Shown here piece by piece: positions 27,643-37,245 of a stretch of DNA of 64,000 nt. Under the pieces are notes generated by a model. The model saw only the letters and a list, made by a program, of their open reading frames with translations. It did not search any database and was not told the origin of the DNA. The translations under genes and the position numbers were made by a program. Within the stretch, counting starts at the first letter, position 1; each line of letters opens with the position of its first letter. This DNA is from Chthoniobacter flavus Ellin428. GTDB taxonomy: Bacteria > Verrucomicrobiota > Verrucomicrobiia > Chthoniobacterales > Chthoniobacteraceae. The stretch spans positions 248,001 through 312,000 of the forward strand of contig NZ_ABVL01000002.1 in NCBI RefSeq assembly GCF_000173075.1, written 5' to 3'.

Positions 27643-28719
27643 GTGTCCCTTCCCTTTCAGCTCGCGGCCCTCGCCGTTCTCTGCTCCCTGCCGCTTTTCG
27701 CGGCGGATCCCGCGAGCCCTCCTGCTGCACCACCTCCACTGCCTCCTACCTCCACGATCTACGTCTCACAGGACGCCACCTCGCTGACGCAACTGGAGGA
27801 GAATACCGCGGTCAGCCGTCGCATGGTGGACCGCGTGGTGCGCGCGGCCACGGGTCAGAACGACACCGCCAGGGCCTGGCGTTCGCTGGTGGCGCCGACC
27901 GATCACGTCGGCATCAAGATCTCCGCGGTCGGCGGCCGTTACTTCGCTTCTCATCACGGCATCGTGGAGGCGATCCTGGAGGGTCTCGAACAAGCGGGCA
28001 TCCCGCGCAATCGCGTGATCGTGTGGGACCGCGAAGCCGAGGAACTCCAATCGGCCGGTTATACCCCCGCCAAGGGCGGCTACCAGCTCTTGAGCATTCC
28101 GCCCGCCCGCGGCTTCGACCGCTCGGCCCAGTTCTCCGCGCCCATCCTCGGCAAGCTCATCTGGGGAGATCTCCTTTTCGCGGAAAAGCAGGGCAAGCTC
28201 GGCAAAAATCCCGAGCCCGCCGATCAGCTCAGCTCCTCGAGCTACCTCGCCACCGTGCTCAGCAAGCAGGTCAACAAAGTCATCAACGTACCCGTGCTCT
28301 CCGATGAAGCCGGCTGCGGCGTGGCCGGCGCGATCTACAACATGACCGTGCCGAATCTCGATAACTGGCGACGCTTCGTCCAGACCGACAGCGATGCCGC
28401 CTCGAGCTTGCTGGACGTTTACGCCGACGAACGAGTCGGCGGCAAAGTCGTCCTCACCATCATGGACGGGCTCCTCGCCCAATACGCCAGCGGTCCGCAT
28501 TTCAATCCGAACTACGCCTTTCCGAATCACACCATCTACGCCAGCAAGGACGCCCTCGCGCTCGACGCCAACGCCTTCCGGCTCATCGAAACGTGGCGCA
28601 AGCAATCCAAGCTCCCCTCCATCGCCTCGCGGGCAGAGTGGCTGCAAATGGGCGAGCAAATGGGCCTCGGCCATTTCGCCGAGAACAAGATCATCCTGCA
28701 GAACGTCGATCCGCAGTAG
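27643..28719 (+). CDS. Secreted DUF362 family protein
   Basis: This protein of about 358 residues has a signal peptide (VSLPFQLAALAVLCSLPLFA) and a Pro/Ala linker. The DUF362 core follows: DHVGIKISAVGG, GIVEAILEGLEQAGIPRNRVIVWDR, VNKVINVPVLSDEAGCGVAGAIYNM, and LTIMDGLLAQYASGP. DUF362 proteins are often linked to iron-sulfur proteins, but no Cys clusters occur here. The GTG at 27643 precedes the signal peptide directly; GTG at 27583 is an upstream alternative. TTGACA at 27607-27612 could be a -35 box, but a matching -10 is weak. Confidence 0.75.
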   Translation: MSLPFQLAALAVLCSLPLFAADPASPPAAPPPLPPTSTIYVSQDATSLTQLEENTAVSRRMVDRVVRAATGQNDTARAWRSLVAPTDHVGIKISAVGGRYFASHHGIVEAILEGLEQAGIPRNRVIVWDREAEELQSAGYTPAKGGYQLLSIPPARGFDRSAQFSAPILGKLIWGDLLFAEKQGKLGKNPEPADQLSSSSYLATVLSKQVNKVINVPVLSDEAGCGVAGAIYNMTVPNLDNWRRFVQTDSDAASSLLDVYADERVGGKVVLTIMDGLLAQYASGPHFNPNYAFPNHTIYASKDALALDANAFRLIETWRKQSKLPSIASRAEWLQMGEQMGLGHFAENKIILQNVDPQ

Positions 28720-28725
28720 GGATTG

Positions 28726-29229
28726 CTACTCTCTTCCGCGCTTCTCGAAGAACACCACTTGGCCATCCGTGAAAATGAAGTTCTTCGAAGTCAGCAAAAT
28801 GATCGTGTACTTCGTCATATCGGCCCCGGCGCCGTCGAAGTATTGGTTCCCTGCGATCTTCCATTTTCCGTGCGTCGCGCCGGGCTCGACCGGTGTCATC
28901 GACCACGTTCCGTCCTTGCGATAGACATAACCGTGGCGCGGTGAGGTCCACTCACCGACGCGCAATTTCGTGTAAGCCGCGGAGTTCGCATTCTTCGGCG
29001 CCGGATGCTTGCGCAATTCCGCATCCACCGCCTGCCAATTACCATTGCGCTTCGCCAGCGTGGCGCGCAGGTCGGCAAGCATCCGCACGTAATTGACACG
29101 CGCCGCTTCATCGGGATGCGCGTTCTGCGCGTATTCCTTTTTCAGCGTGGCCAGGCCCTTCGGCTCCGCCGCCCCCAGACTGGTTGCCAAAGCCGCGATG
29201 CAAAACGCCGCCAAATGGATCGTCTTCAT
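28726..29229 (-). CDS. Small secreted protein of unknown function
   Basis: This 167-residue protein has a signal peptide (about 1-20, ending LGAAE). The N-terminal half is helical and charged. The C-terminal half is beta-rich (YVYRKDGTWSMTP, HGKWKIAGNQYFDG, YTIILLTSKNFIFTDG) and resembles small lipocalin-like modules that read a template such as trigger-free water-soluble ligands, but no family is clear. It is convergent with the DUF362 gene (6-base gap). Confidence 0.65.
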   Translation of the reverse strand: MKTIHLAAFCIAALATSLGAAEPKGLATLKKEYAQNAHPDEAARVNYVRMLADLRATLAKRNGNWQAVDAELRKHPAPKNANSAAYTKLRVGEWTSPRHGYVYRKDGTWSMTPVEPGATHGKWKIAGNQYFDGAGADMTKYTIILLTSKNFIFTDGQVVFFEKRGRE

Positions 29230-29364
29230 AGGATAGGTCCATGGCTTAACAAGCCGCGCAACAATCGCAAGCGAGGAATATCCGGTGGTTCAGGCAATCC
29301 GGACACTAAGAACTCTCGCCCATGGACGCTCCTTCTCCGTGGTCCCCAGCCTCGTTTCACCCCC

Positions 29365-30747
29365 ATGAACCGTTTCCTCTCCCATCTTTTCTGTGTGCTC
29401 ATCGCCGGCACGGCACTCACCGTCCAAGCCCAGAATTTCAAGGTCGGCGTCAGCCGCGCGGACATCACTCCCATGGAGCCCGTCCGCCTCGGTGGCTATG
29501 CCTCGCGCCTCAAGCCCACGGCAAATGTGGACACGCATATCTTCGCCAAGGCCCTGGCCATTCAGGACTCCACCGGCGCGACCATGCTCATCATCACCGC
29601 CGACACCATCGGCACGCCACGCGCGTTCAACGACGAACTCGCCACGCGCCTTGAGCAGGAGCTGAAGATCGATCGCGCCCATTTCCTCTTCTGCTGTTCG
29701 CATAGCCACTCGACACCGGTCATCGATGGCGGCCTCACGGACATGTATGGCCTCAGCGATGATGAGGCCAAGGCGACCAAGCGCTACACGCGCTATTTCC
29801 TCGATCAAGCCGTCGTCGCCGCCAAGGCCGCGGTGAAAGACCTCGAACCGGCGGCGTTGTCGTTCGGCCGTAGCGAAGCTTTCTTTGCCGGCAATCGCCG
29901 CCAATTTGGCCCCAAGGGCGTCGGCTTCGGCGTCAATCCCAATGGCCTCGTCGATCGCGACGTGCCGGTGCTGCGCGCCGTGCGCGAAGATCGTTCCACC
30001 AAGGCCATCCTCTTCGGTTATGCGTGCCATTGCACCACGCCTGGGCCGAATGATGAAGTGAGCCCCGACTGGGCAGGTTACGCGGAGGAGGAACTCGAGC
30101 ATACTTACACCGGCGCCACCGCGCTTTTCATCACCGGCTGCGGCGCCGATGCGAATCCCAACCCTCGGGGCAGCCTCGCGCTCGCCCACGCGCATGGCCT
30201 GCAGATGGCCGGCGCGGTGGCGCGCGCCTTGAGCGAACCGATGCTCGCCGTGGATGGCCCGATCGCCACAGCCTTCGATCGCGTGGACCTGCCGATCGGC
30301 CAAACGCCCGACAAGGCTTACTACGAGGCCAAGCTCCAGGAAAAAGCGCTCGCGACGCAACGTTACGCCCAGCGTTTCCTCGATCGTATCGCCCGCGGCG
30401 AACCTCTTGCCACGAGTTATCCTGCGCCGGTGCAGGTCCTGCGCTTCGGCAATTCCCTCACCCTCATCGCCCTGAGTGGCGAAGTGGTCGTCGACTATGA
30501 CTATCGCCTCAAGCGCGAGTTACCGAATGAACGCCTCTGGAACGCGGCCTATTGCAACGATGTCTTCGCCTATGTGCCCTCCATGCGCATTCTCACCGAA
30601 GGCGGTTACGAAGCCGACGCCAGTATCATCTACTACGGCCTCCCAACCCGCTTTGCTCCCGCAGTCGAAGATACGCTGATCAACAAAGTCCTGGAACTCG
30701 TGAAGCGCACCGGCGGCACCGTGCCTCCACCGCCGGCCAAAAAGTAG
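29365..30747 (+). CDS. Secreted neutral/alkaline ceramidase-like hydrolase
   Basis: This 460-residue protein has a signal peptide (about 1-22). The N-terminal domain of the neutral/alkaline non-lysosomal ceramidase family follows: KVGVSRADITPMEPVRLGGY, then CCSHSHSTPVIDGG with the metal His residues, GYACHCTTPGPN and FITGCGADANPNPRG. In ceramidases a zinc ion is held by such His residues. Members in planctomycete and verrucomicrobial genomes are mostly uncharacterised and may act on other amides. The C-terminal immunoglobulin-like part of full ceramidases is missing. The upstream open frame is not part of the gene. Confidence 0.82.
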   Translation: MNRFLSHLFCVLIAGTALTVQAQNFKVGVSRADITPMEPVRLGGYASRLKPTANVDTHIFAKALAIQDSTGATMLIITADTIGTPRAFNDELATRLEQELKIDRAHFLFCCSHSHSTPVIDGGLTDMYGLSDDEAKATKRYTRYFLDQAVVAAKAAVKDLEPAALSFGRSEAFFAGNRRQFGPKGVGFGVNPNGLVDRDVPVLRAVREDRSTKAILFGYACHCTTPGPNDEVSPDWAGYAEEELEHTYTGATALFITGCGADANPNPRGSLALAHAHGLQMAGAVARALSEPMLAVDGPIATAFDRVDLPIGQTPDKAYYEAKLQEKALATQRYAQRFLDRIARGEPLATSYPAPVQVLRFGNSLTLIALSGEVVVDYDYRLKRELPNERLWNAAYCNDVFAYVPSMRILTEGGYEADASIIYYGLPTRFAPAVEDTLINKVLELVKRTGGTVPPPPAKK

Positions 30748-30859
30748 ACCGACCGCAGTGCACTGGAGGGCACCGCGCGGTCGGTGCTTTGCACGCCGAC
30801 ATGGAAGCATGGCGCGCTTCCCTTCAGCTTCGATTCGGAAACGAATTCCGAGAAACGCC

Positions 30860-31762
30860 CTAATGCCGCGCGAGCAGGCTCAGGATCGCTTTCTGCGCGT
30901 GGAGACGGTTTTCCGCCTGAGTGAAGATCGTATTGGCGTGGGCCTCGAGCACTTCGTCGGTGATCTCCTTGCCGCGATAGGCGGGCAGACAGTGCATGAC
31001 CAACGCACCGGGCTTGGCCCGGGAAACGAGTTCGGAATTGATCTGGTAATTGCCGAGTTGGGCCATGCGGTAGGCCGCTTCCTCTTCCTTGCCCATACTC
31101 ACCCACACATCGGTGTAAAGTACGTCGGCGCCTTCCGCCGCGGCACTGAGGTCCTCGGTGACGGTGACGTTCCGCGTGTTCAACTTCGCCAGCAGCGCAG
31201 CATCCGGCTGGTACGGCTTCGGCGCGGCGATGCGCAATTGGAAATCGAGTTTCGCGGCGGCCCACATCCAGGACACCGGCACATTGCACGCGCCATCGCC
31301 GATGAAGGTCACGACCTTGCCATCGATCTTGCCGAGCTTTTCGCGGATCGTCTGGAGGTCGGCGAGGATCTGGCAGGGATGCTCCTCGTCGGTCAGCGCA
31401 TTGATCGTCGGCAGGCCGGAGTAATTGGCGAAGTCCACTACGTCCTGCTGGGCGTAGGTACGGATGACCGCGCCATGGATCATGCGCCCGAGCACGCGCG
31501 CCGTGTCCTTGATCGGTTCGCCACGGCCGAGCTGGATGTCGTTCGCGTTGAGGAAAAGCACGTCGCCCCCGAGTTCGCGGATGCCGACCTCGAAGCTCAC
31601 GCGGGTGCGCGTCGAGCTCTTGGTAAAAATCAGCGCCCAGCAACGATGCTTCAGCGGGTGCGCATCGAGACACCCCCGCATGGTCTTCATCTTCGCGGCG
31701 AGTTCGAGGATGGCCTCAATGTTGTCGCGCGTCAGCGATTCGATGGAGAGGAGGTGTTTCAT
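30860..31762 (-). CDS. argF: Ornithine carbamoyltransferase
   Basis: This 300-residue enzyme makes citrulline from ornithine and carbamoyl phosphate in arginine synthesis. The carbamoyl-phosphate loop is FTKSSTRTRVSFE. The second motif is NALTDEEHPCQILADL, and the ornithine-side motifs are VTFIGDGACNVPVSW and VMHCLPAYRGKEITDEVLE. The length is slightly short but complete. argD lies 138 bases upstream on the same strand, consistent with an argD-argF operon. Confidence 0.95.
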   Translation of the reverse strand: MKHLLSIESLTRDNIEAILELAAKMKTMRGCLDAHPLKHRCWALIFTKSSTRTRVSFEVGIRELGGDVLFLNANDIQLGRGEPIKDTARVLGRMIHGAVIRTYAQQDVVDFANYSGLPTINALTDEEHPCQILADLQTIREKLGKIDGKVVTFIGDGACNVPVSWMWAAAKLDFQLRIAAPKPYQPDAALLAKLNTRNVTVTEDLSAAAEGADVLYTDVWVSMGKEEEAAYRMAQLGNYQINSELVSRAKPGALVMHCLPAYRGKEITDEVLEAHANTIFTQAENRLHAQKAILSLLARH

Positions 31763-31900
31763 GTCAGGCGGAAAAAACGTCGGTTGTCCACCCGAGACGC
31801 CGGGAAATCAAGTCTTCTTCCGCTCGTTTTGCGCAAAGATTCCATGACGGATTTTCGGCGTAGATCGTGGACACGGCCCCGACACCGGCCAGCCCGGTTC

Positions 31901-33234
31901 TTAAAACTTCGCGAGGACCTGGCGCAGGATGTCCGCGGCCTCGTCGATCTCCGCGCGGGAGACATTGAGCGGCGGGAGCCAGCGCACGGCGTGCGTGCCG
32001 CTGGGGACATTGAGCAAGCCGGCTTCGTGCAAGGCGTCGACGACCAGCAGGCTCGGCGCGCGTTTGGCCGCGGCGGGCACACGCTCGACGAAATCCGGCA
32101 CGAGTTCGAAAGCGAGCATGAGACCGACGCCGCGCACTTCCTTGATCAACGGAGACTGGATTGCCTGGATGGCCGCCACAGCGTGTGCGCCCATGGTGCG
32201 GGCGTTTTCAAGCATGCCTTCTTCTTCGATCACGCTGAGCACTTCATTCGCGCCCGAGCTGACCAACGGCGTGCCACCGAAGGTCGTGCCATGCGTGCCC
32301 GGCCCGAGCAGGTCACAGAGCGGGTTTGGTCTCGCCCGTCTTGAGCGTGACCATCCGGTCGCTGACCCAGATGGCACCGAGCGGGAATCCGCCGGCGATG
32401 CCCTTGGCCCAGCTAATCGCGTCGGGCATGAGGTCCGGCCCGGCGAGCGTCTTCCATCCGCACCAGTCACCGGTGCGCCCGAGGCCGCACTGCACTTCAT
32501 CGAACATGAGCAGCAGGCCGTGACGGTCGCACAGGTCCCGCGCCATTTGGAGAAAAATCGGCTGTGGCCGGGTTCACTCCGATCTCGCCCTGAATCGGCT
32601 CGAGCAACACGGCGACGGTACCGGGCTCCTGCACAGCGGCGAGCAACGCGGGGCCATCATTGAAGGGCACGTGGGAGAAACCTTGCACCGGCGGCTCAAA
32701 GCCTTTCTTTACCTTCTCCTGGCCCGTGGCCGCGATGCCCGCGAGGGTCCGGCCGTGGAAGGAGCCGATCATGGTGACGATCTCGTGCCGGTAGGAATTC
32801 ACCCCGACAGTCTCGCCGACATTGTGCTTCGGTGCGGGAGGCGCGCCGTCGTTGCCAAATTTCCGGGCCAGTTTGTAAAGCGCTTCGTTCGCTTCCGCGC
32901 CGCTGTTGCAGAAAAAGACTTTGCCGCGCGGCGGCGCCGGCGTGCAGGTCAGGCGCACAAGCCGCTCCGCGAGCAGGGCTTGCGGGCGCGTGTAGTAAAG
33001 ATTCGAGGTATGGACCAGCGTGGCGATCTGCTGCTGCATGGCAGCGATGACCCGCGGATGCGCGTGGCCGATGGAGGTGACGGCGATGCCCGCGCCGAAG
33101 TCCAGATAGCGTTTGCCGTCTTCATCCCAGACTTCGGTCCCCCGCCCTCGCGCCAAGCGCAAATCAAAACGCGCATACGTCGGGATGACGTATTGGTCGT
33201 AGAGTTCGCGAGTCGTAGGAGTAGGCATGGGCAT
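31901..33234 (-). CDS. argD: Acetylornithine aminotransferase, split by two frameshifts
   Basis: This is a class III PLP aminotransferase. The three consecutive frames are: [18 protein letters not shown] to [12 protein letters not shown]; then [26 protein letters not shown] to [17 protein letters not shown] (with the PLP Lys) and TGETKP; then [19 protein letters not shown] to the end. Each shift is explained by one extra base in a homopolymer: a T5 run near 32565 and an A3 run near 32325, in coding-strand terms. After correction the length is about 443 residues, which fits ArgD. argF is the next gene. The start may be 33234 or 33228. Confidence 0.88.
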
Positions 33235-33382
33235 GGATGGAAAAGGGGGCGAGATTACTCCTCTGCATCCGCTTTGCACCGGAAAAATGCATCGGATTGA
33301 GGTTAAAGTTCAGCGGAAGTTTGCAGGCCGCTACTGGGTTGAGGCAATATAGCCCCCGACGCGTTTTTCCTGACACCACTTC

Positions 33383-34036
33383 ATGCGAGAGTTCCTCAAC
33401 CACTACGGACTCTGGGCAGCCTTTCTCCTCGCCTTGCTGGAGAACGACGTGTCGTTCATTGCCATCGGGGTCGTGGCCCGGCTGGGAGATGGCGATCCTG
33501 GGACATCGGATGACTTCAATGTTTTCACGGCCCTGGGGGCCGCCATCGTCGGTGCGCTCATTCACGATACGTTCTGGTTCGTCATCGGGCACCACCACTC
33601 GGAGTGGTTCAAGTCGAGCCGGGTTTATCAACGCATCGGCCCGACGATCGAGCGGCTGGCCAATCGCTTCGGCCCGTGGGAAATTTTCTTCGCGCGGTTT
33701 GTTTACGGCACGCGCAATCCGACTTCGGTTTTCTGGGGCATCCATCATTTGCGCTACGCAACTTTTGCGGGGATCGAACTCCTGGCGCTGACGCTCTGGG
33801 GCGGCATGCTCGTCACGGTGGGGTTTAACTTCACCAGCCTCGCCTTGAAGATCATCGGCCGGGTTGAGCGGCACCATCACGCGCACCTCTTGTTCATCTC
33901 GCTCGCCATCGCCTTGGTCGGCATCTACCTGCTGCGTTGGTTCAATCGCCGACGGATTTATAAACGCCAACTCGCCCGGGCAGCTCTAGCGGAGAAGGCC
34001 GAGGAGGACGCCCCTGAAGATGCGGCGCAGCGGTAG
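33383..34036 (+). CDS. DedA/VTT family membrane protein
   Basis: This 217-residue protein has about five hydrophobic segments. FARFVYGTRNPTSVFWG matches the conserved DedA/SNARE-associated (VTT) motif with its key Arg residues, and ALIHDTFWFVIGHH matches the re-entrant glycine/acidic region. DedA proteins act in lipid or undecaprenyl-phosphate flipping and membrane homeostasis. The tail is highly charged and cytosolic (about 185-217). The gene starts about 150 bases from the divergent argD start. Confidence 0.85.
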   Translation: MREFLNHYGLWAAFLLALLENDVSFIAIGVVARLGDGDPGTSDDFNVFTALGAAIVGALIHDTFWFVIGHHHSEWFKSSRVYQRIGPTIERLANRFGPWEIFFARFVYGTRNPTSVFWGIHHLRYATFAGIELLALTLWGGMLVTVGFNFTSLALKIIGRVERHHHAHLLFISLAIALVGIYLLRWFNRRRIYKRQLARAALAEKAEEDAPEDAAQR

Positions 34037-34063
34037 CGGCGTTGCGGGGAAGCGCAAATCCTC

Positions 34064-34142
34064 GGAGGGACGCGCTCCTGAGCGTTCCCCATTTTCGGGC
34101 AAGCGGCGGGAAGAGCGGGAACGCGCAGGAGCGCATCCCTCC
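34064..34142. terminator. Long inverted repeat between convergent DedA and recF genes
   Basis: The two arms of 26 bases (34064-34089 and 34117-34142) pair with two mismatches: GGAGGGACGCGCTCCTGAGC against the complement of GCGCAGGAGCGCATCCCTCC. The loop is about 27 bases. It lies between two convergent genes, so a bidirectional terminator or REP-like element is likely. There is no U-run, so intrinsic termination is not certain. Confidence 0.55.
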
Positions 34143-34157
34143 GGCTTTCGCCTCCGC

Positions 34158-35216
34158 TCACCCCAGACGAATGATCGATGCCTCGGCCTCGGCGGGCAGC
34201 CAGTCGAGGTGCGTCGTGGTGATGATCTTCTGCGCGCTGGCGGGCAGCGCGGCAAGCAGAGCGGCCCGACGGTCGAGGTCGAGTTCGCCGAAGATATCGT
34301 CGAGCAAGAGCACCGGGGCGCTTTCAAAGCGCTGCTCCAGCAGTCGCGCGGCGCCGAGCTTCAAGGCCAGCACCAGGGTGCGTTGCTGGCCTTCGCTGGC
34401 AAAGCTGGACGATTGGCCGTTCAGCATGAAGCGCACGTCGTCGCGATGCGGGCCGGCGCTGGTCTGGCGCAACCGCGCGTCTTCATTGTGTGCAGCGGCC
34501 AGCGTCGCGGGAAAATCTTCGCCGCCACCGGGCACGTATTCGAGTTGCAATTGCTCCCGGGCGCCGCTGATCCCGCGATGCGCTTTCTCCGCCTCGGGCT
34601 GCAATTCTTCGATCAATTTCGCCCGCGCGGCGGCGACACGTTGTCCGGCGCTCAACAATGGCTCGTCAAATGCCGCGATCTCCCGCCAGCGCGGCGATGA
34701 CGACTTGAGCAGCAGATTCCGCGACCGCAGCGCACGCTCGTAGTCGCGCAAGGCCTGGCGATAAGTCCCATCACGCTGGGTGGCCACGAAATCGAGGAAA
34801 CGACGACGCCCATCCCCGGAGCCACGGACGAGCTCGATGTCGCTATTGGCAAAATAGACGACGCGTCCGATTTCCAGGTATTCGCGGGCGCTCTTCTGCT
34901 CGACTTCGTCCAGGGCCAGCTTCTTGCGTTCACGGCTGAAGTAGAATTGCAGATGCCGCACGCCGAAATAGCCGTCCACGACAAACCCCCGGCGCTCGTG
35001 TTGGATCACGTGGGCCAGCCGGGTAATGCGCGGCGATTGCAGCCGCAGAAGAATGCACGCAGCCTCCAGCAACGACGTCTTCCCGTGCGCATTCGGCCCG
35101 ACGATGAAGTTCAACCCCGGGGCAAACTCCACCTCCCGCGCATCGAAGCAGCGGAAATGGCGGACTTTCAGCCCGCGCAGAAGTTGAGAGTTGAGAGTTG
35201 AGGGTTGAAAGTCCAC
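34158..35216 (-). CDS. recF: DNA replication and repair protein RecF
   Basis: This 352-residue SMC-like ATPase loads RecA onto gapped DNA. Walker A is GPNAHGKTSLLEA. The arm region includes GRVVYFANSDIELVRGSGDGRRRFLD. The signature region is FASEGQQRTLVLALKLGAA, and Walker B is VLLLDDIFGELD. The GTG start at 35216 adds about a dozen residues encoded by a heptad DNA repeat (QPSTLNSQLL); the conserved part begins around GLKVRHFRCFD, so the true start may be a nearby non-ATG codon. The neighbouring hisS is divergent. Confidence 0.92.
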   Translation of the reverse strand: MDFQPSTLNSQLLRGLKVRHFRCFDAREVEFAPGLNFIVGPNAHGKTSLLEAACILLRLQSPRITRLAHVIQHERRGFVVDGYFGVRHLQFYFSRERKKLALDEVEQKSAREYLEIGRVVYFANSDIELVRGSGDGRRRFLDFVATQRDGTYRQALRDYERALRSRNLLLKSSSPRWREIAAFDEPLLSAGQRVAAARAKLIEELQPEAEKAHRGISGAREQLQLEYVPGGGEDFPATLAAAHNEDARLRQTSAGPHRDDVRFMLNGQSSSFASEGQQRTLVLALKLGAARLLEQRFESAPVLLLDDIFGELDLDRRAALLAALPASAQKIITTTHLDWLPAEAEASIIRLG

Positions 35217-35380
35217 CGCGCGGGTGAGGAAAAGTTGATGGTTGAGAGTTGATAGTTGATAGTCCTCCTCTTTGCCACTTTCATGCGGCGCTCCGCGCCA
35301 AAAGGGATTTTGCCTCGTCGCGGACCGACGTTGCCGCAGAAAGGCCGCCGACTCTCAACTCTCATCACTCCACTCTCAAC
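35183..35380. repeat. Three heptad arrays, two direct and one inverted, between recF and hisS
   Basis: There are three arrays of four 7-mers each. 35183-35210 reads GTTGAGA, GTTGAGA, GTTGAGG, GTTGAAA. 35234-35261 reads GTTGATG, GTTGAGA, GTTGATA, GTTGATA. Both of these are followed by GTCC. 35353-35380 carries four units on the other strand (GTTGAGA, GTGGAGT, GATGAGA, GTTGAGA). The first lies inside the 5' end of recF and the last ends 13 bases before the hisS start. The opposite orientations could form a large stem. Confidence 0.75.
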
Positions 35381-35393
35381 TTTCCCAAATCCA

Positions 35394-36646
35394 GTGCAAA
35401 CCCTGCCCGGCTTCCGTGACTTTTATCCCGACGACTGCGCGCGGAGGAATTACATCCTCACCAAATGGCGCGAAGTCGCGCGGCGCTATGGCTTTGTCGA
35501 GTACGATGGGCCGGTCGTCGAATCCATGGCTCTCTACGAGAAGAAGAGCGGTGGCGAACTCGTCGGGCAGATGTTCACGGTCGGCGCTACGGCGGATCCC
35601 GGCTCGCTGAAAGGGGTGTTGCGCCCGGAAATGACGCCGACCCTGGCTCGCATGGTCACAGCTCGTGAGCGCGATTTCAAAAAGCCGATGAAGTGGTTCT
35701 GCGTGCCGAATTTCTTTCGGCACGAGCGTCAGGGCCGCGGCCGGCTTCGAGAGTTCTACCAACTCAACTGTGACATCGTCGGCGAGCCTACTCCTGCCGC
35801 AGATGCCGAACTGATCGCCATCTTGATCGACATGCTTCGCGCCTTTGGACTGACAGAAGCGGATTTTGCCGTTCGCCTGAGCAGTCGTACAGCGTGGCAA
35901 CAATTCTTCATCCAGTCCGGTGGCAAGCCGGAGGACGAATACGAATTTTTCCAGATCGTCGACAAGGCCGAGCGCAACCCGCCGGAGAAAACCGATGAGT
36001 TGCTGCGCAAATTCAATCTCACTGCCCAAGCCGTGCTCGACTTCATGCGCCAAGCAAGACGCCGACCGCGGAACTGGTGCCCGTGGTCGAAGGCCTGAAC
36101 GCCCGCGGCCTCGGCGGCTTCATTGACATCGACTACGCGATCGTCCGCGGTCTGGCCTATTACACCGGCGTGGTCTTCGAAGTCTTCGACCGCAGCAAGA
36201 ATGAACGCGCGCTGGCCGGAGGCGGCCGCTACGACAAGCTGCTCAGCCTGATGAGCGACGGCAAGGTCGACCTGCCGGCGCTCGGCTTCGGCATGGGCGA
36301 TGTCGTGCTGGCCAATCTCATCGACGATGTTCCGGCGGCCGCGGCGCAACGCGATGCGTGGCTCAAGCAGGAGCGCGCTTGCGATATCTACGTCGTCGTG
36401 GCGAAGGAAGAGCGCCGGTCTGATGCGCTGGCTCTCGTGCAGCAGTTGCGCGATGCCGGACAGCGGGTGGACTTTCCTCTCACTGCGGCCAAGGTCGGGA
36501 AGCAATTCCAGACCGCCGAGCTACTCGGGGCTACGCGGGCCGTGCTCGTGGGCGACGAGTGGCCACAGGTGAAGGTGAAGACGCTGGCGACCCGCGAGGA
36601 AATCCTCGTGCCGATCGGCGAGATCAAGACTGCGCTGGGGCAATAG
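35394..36646 (+). CDS. hisS: Histidyl-tRNA synthetase, split by one frameshift
   Basis: This is a class II aminoacyl-tRNA synthetase. From a GTG start it reads VQTLPGFRDFYPDD, LRPEMTPTLARMV, and motif 2 FFRHERQGRGRLREFYQLNC. It continues in the next frame as VVEGLNARGLGGFIDIDYAI, RGLAYYTGVVFEVFD and GFGMGDVVL, ending with an anticodon-binding domain (DIYVVVAKEERRSDALALV). The shift, near 36053 around CCAAGCAAGACG, behaves like one missing base. Corrected length is about 417 residues, normal for HisS. The gene is normally essential, so an error in the sequence is more likely than a null allele. Confidence 0.9.
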
Positions 36647-36700
36647 CCCTGGCGGCTTTTAAAGGCTGAAAAAGAGGCGCTTCGCGCACAGGGTTTGGGT

Positions 36701-36727
36701 CGACGACCTGGAGATCGCCGCTCCCAG
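36701..36727. repeat. Half-copy of the GGGAGCGGCGA palindromic repeat
   Basis: On the minus strand this reads CTGGGAGCGGCGATCTCC and then AGGTCG. It matches the inner arm of the 6.6 kb element (CTGGGAGCGGCGACTTCC, then TAGTCG) with a few differences. It ends 6 bases before the stop of the next gene, so it sits in the gap between hisS and that convergent gene. Confidence 0.5.
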
Positions 36728-36732
36728 GGCGC

Positions 36733-37245
36733 TTATTGCGCCATGGCGCGGGCGACGAGGTCGGTATCCTCAACGGTCAACCACGCGCCGCCACCCTGAT
36801 ATTCGACGGCAATCTTGCCGTCCTTGATGCCCTTTACGTTCGCCTCGGCGCCGACCGGGGCGATGAGTGAGCCGACGACCTTGCCACTGACCACCGCCGG
36901 GAACGTTGTCGCTTTCTTCAACGCCACTTTCCGCGGCCAATGCGCCGGATCGTGCGCCAGCTCCTGAAGATTGAAAACCTTGGGCGTGGCCACCGGCTTC
37001 GTGCCCGGACCAGAGTTCGGCTGGTTGGCCAGCGAGGCATACGGATCCTCCGGCTTTTCCGGGGCAGGCACCTTTTCCACGATGACCGTATCGTGAACGA
37101 ATCGACCGAAAAGCTGATGTCCAAGCGACGTGTGATCGTCGATCAGCTTCCGCGCCGACGGGATCTTGATGTAATAGGCACCCGCGAGGATCACCAAGGA
37201 CGCCGGGAAGGCAAACAACCAAAACTTGCTCGTTTTATGACTCAT
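36733..37245 (-). CDS. Membrane-anchored protein of unknown function
   Basis: This 170-residue protein has one N-terminal transmembrane helix (FWLFAFPASLVILAGAYYI), a Pro-rich linker and a C-terminal beta-rich domain (LKKATTFPAVVSGKVVGSL, AEANVKGIKDGKIAVEYQGG, AWLTVEDTDL). The last part resembles a small SH3-like or barrel module, but no family is certain. It is convergent with hisS. The gap to the upstream O-antigen-ligase-like gene is about 150 bases and holds no visible feature. Confidence 0.6.
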   Translation of the reverse strand: MSHKTSKFWLFAFPASLVILAGAYYIKIPSARKLIDDHTSLGHQLFGRFVHDTVIVEKVPAPEKPEDPYASLANQPNSGPGTKPVATPKVFNLQELAHDPAHWPRKVALKKATTFPAVVSGKVVGSLIAPVGAEANVKGIKDGKIAVEYQGGGAWLTVEDTDLVARAMAQ

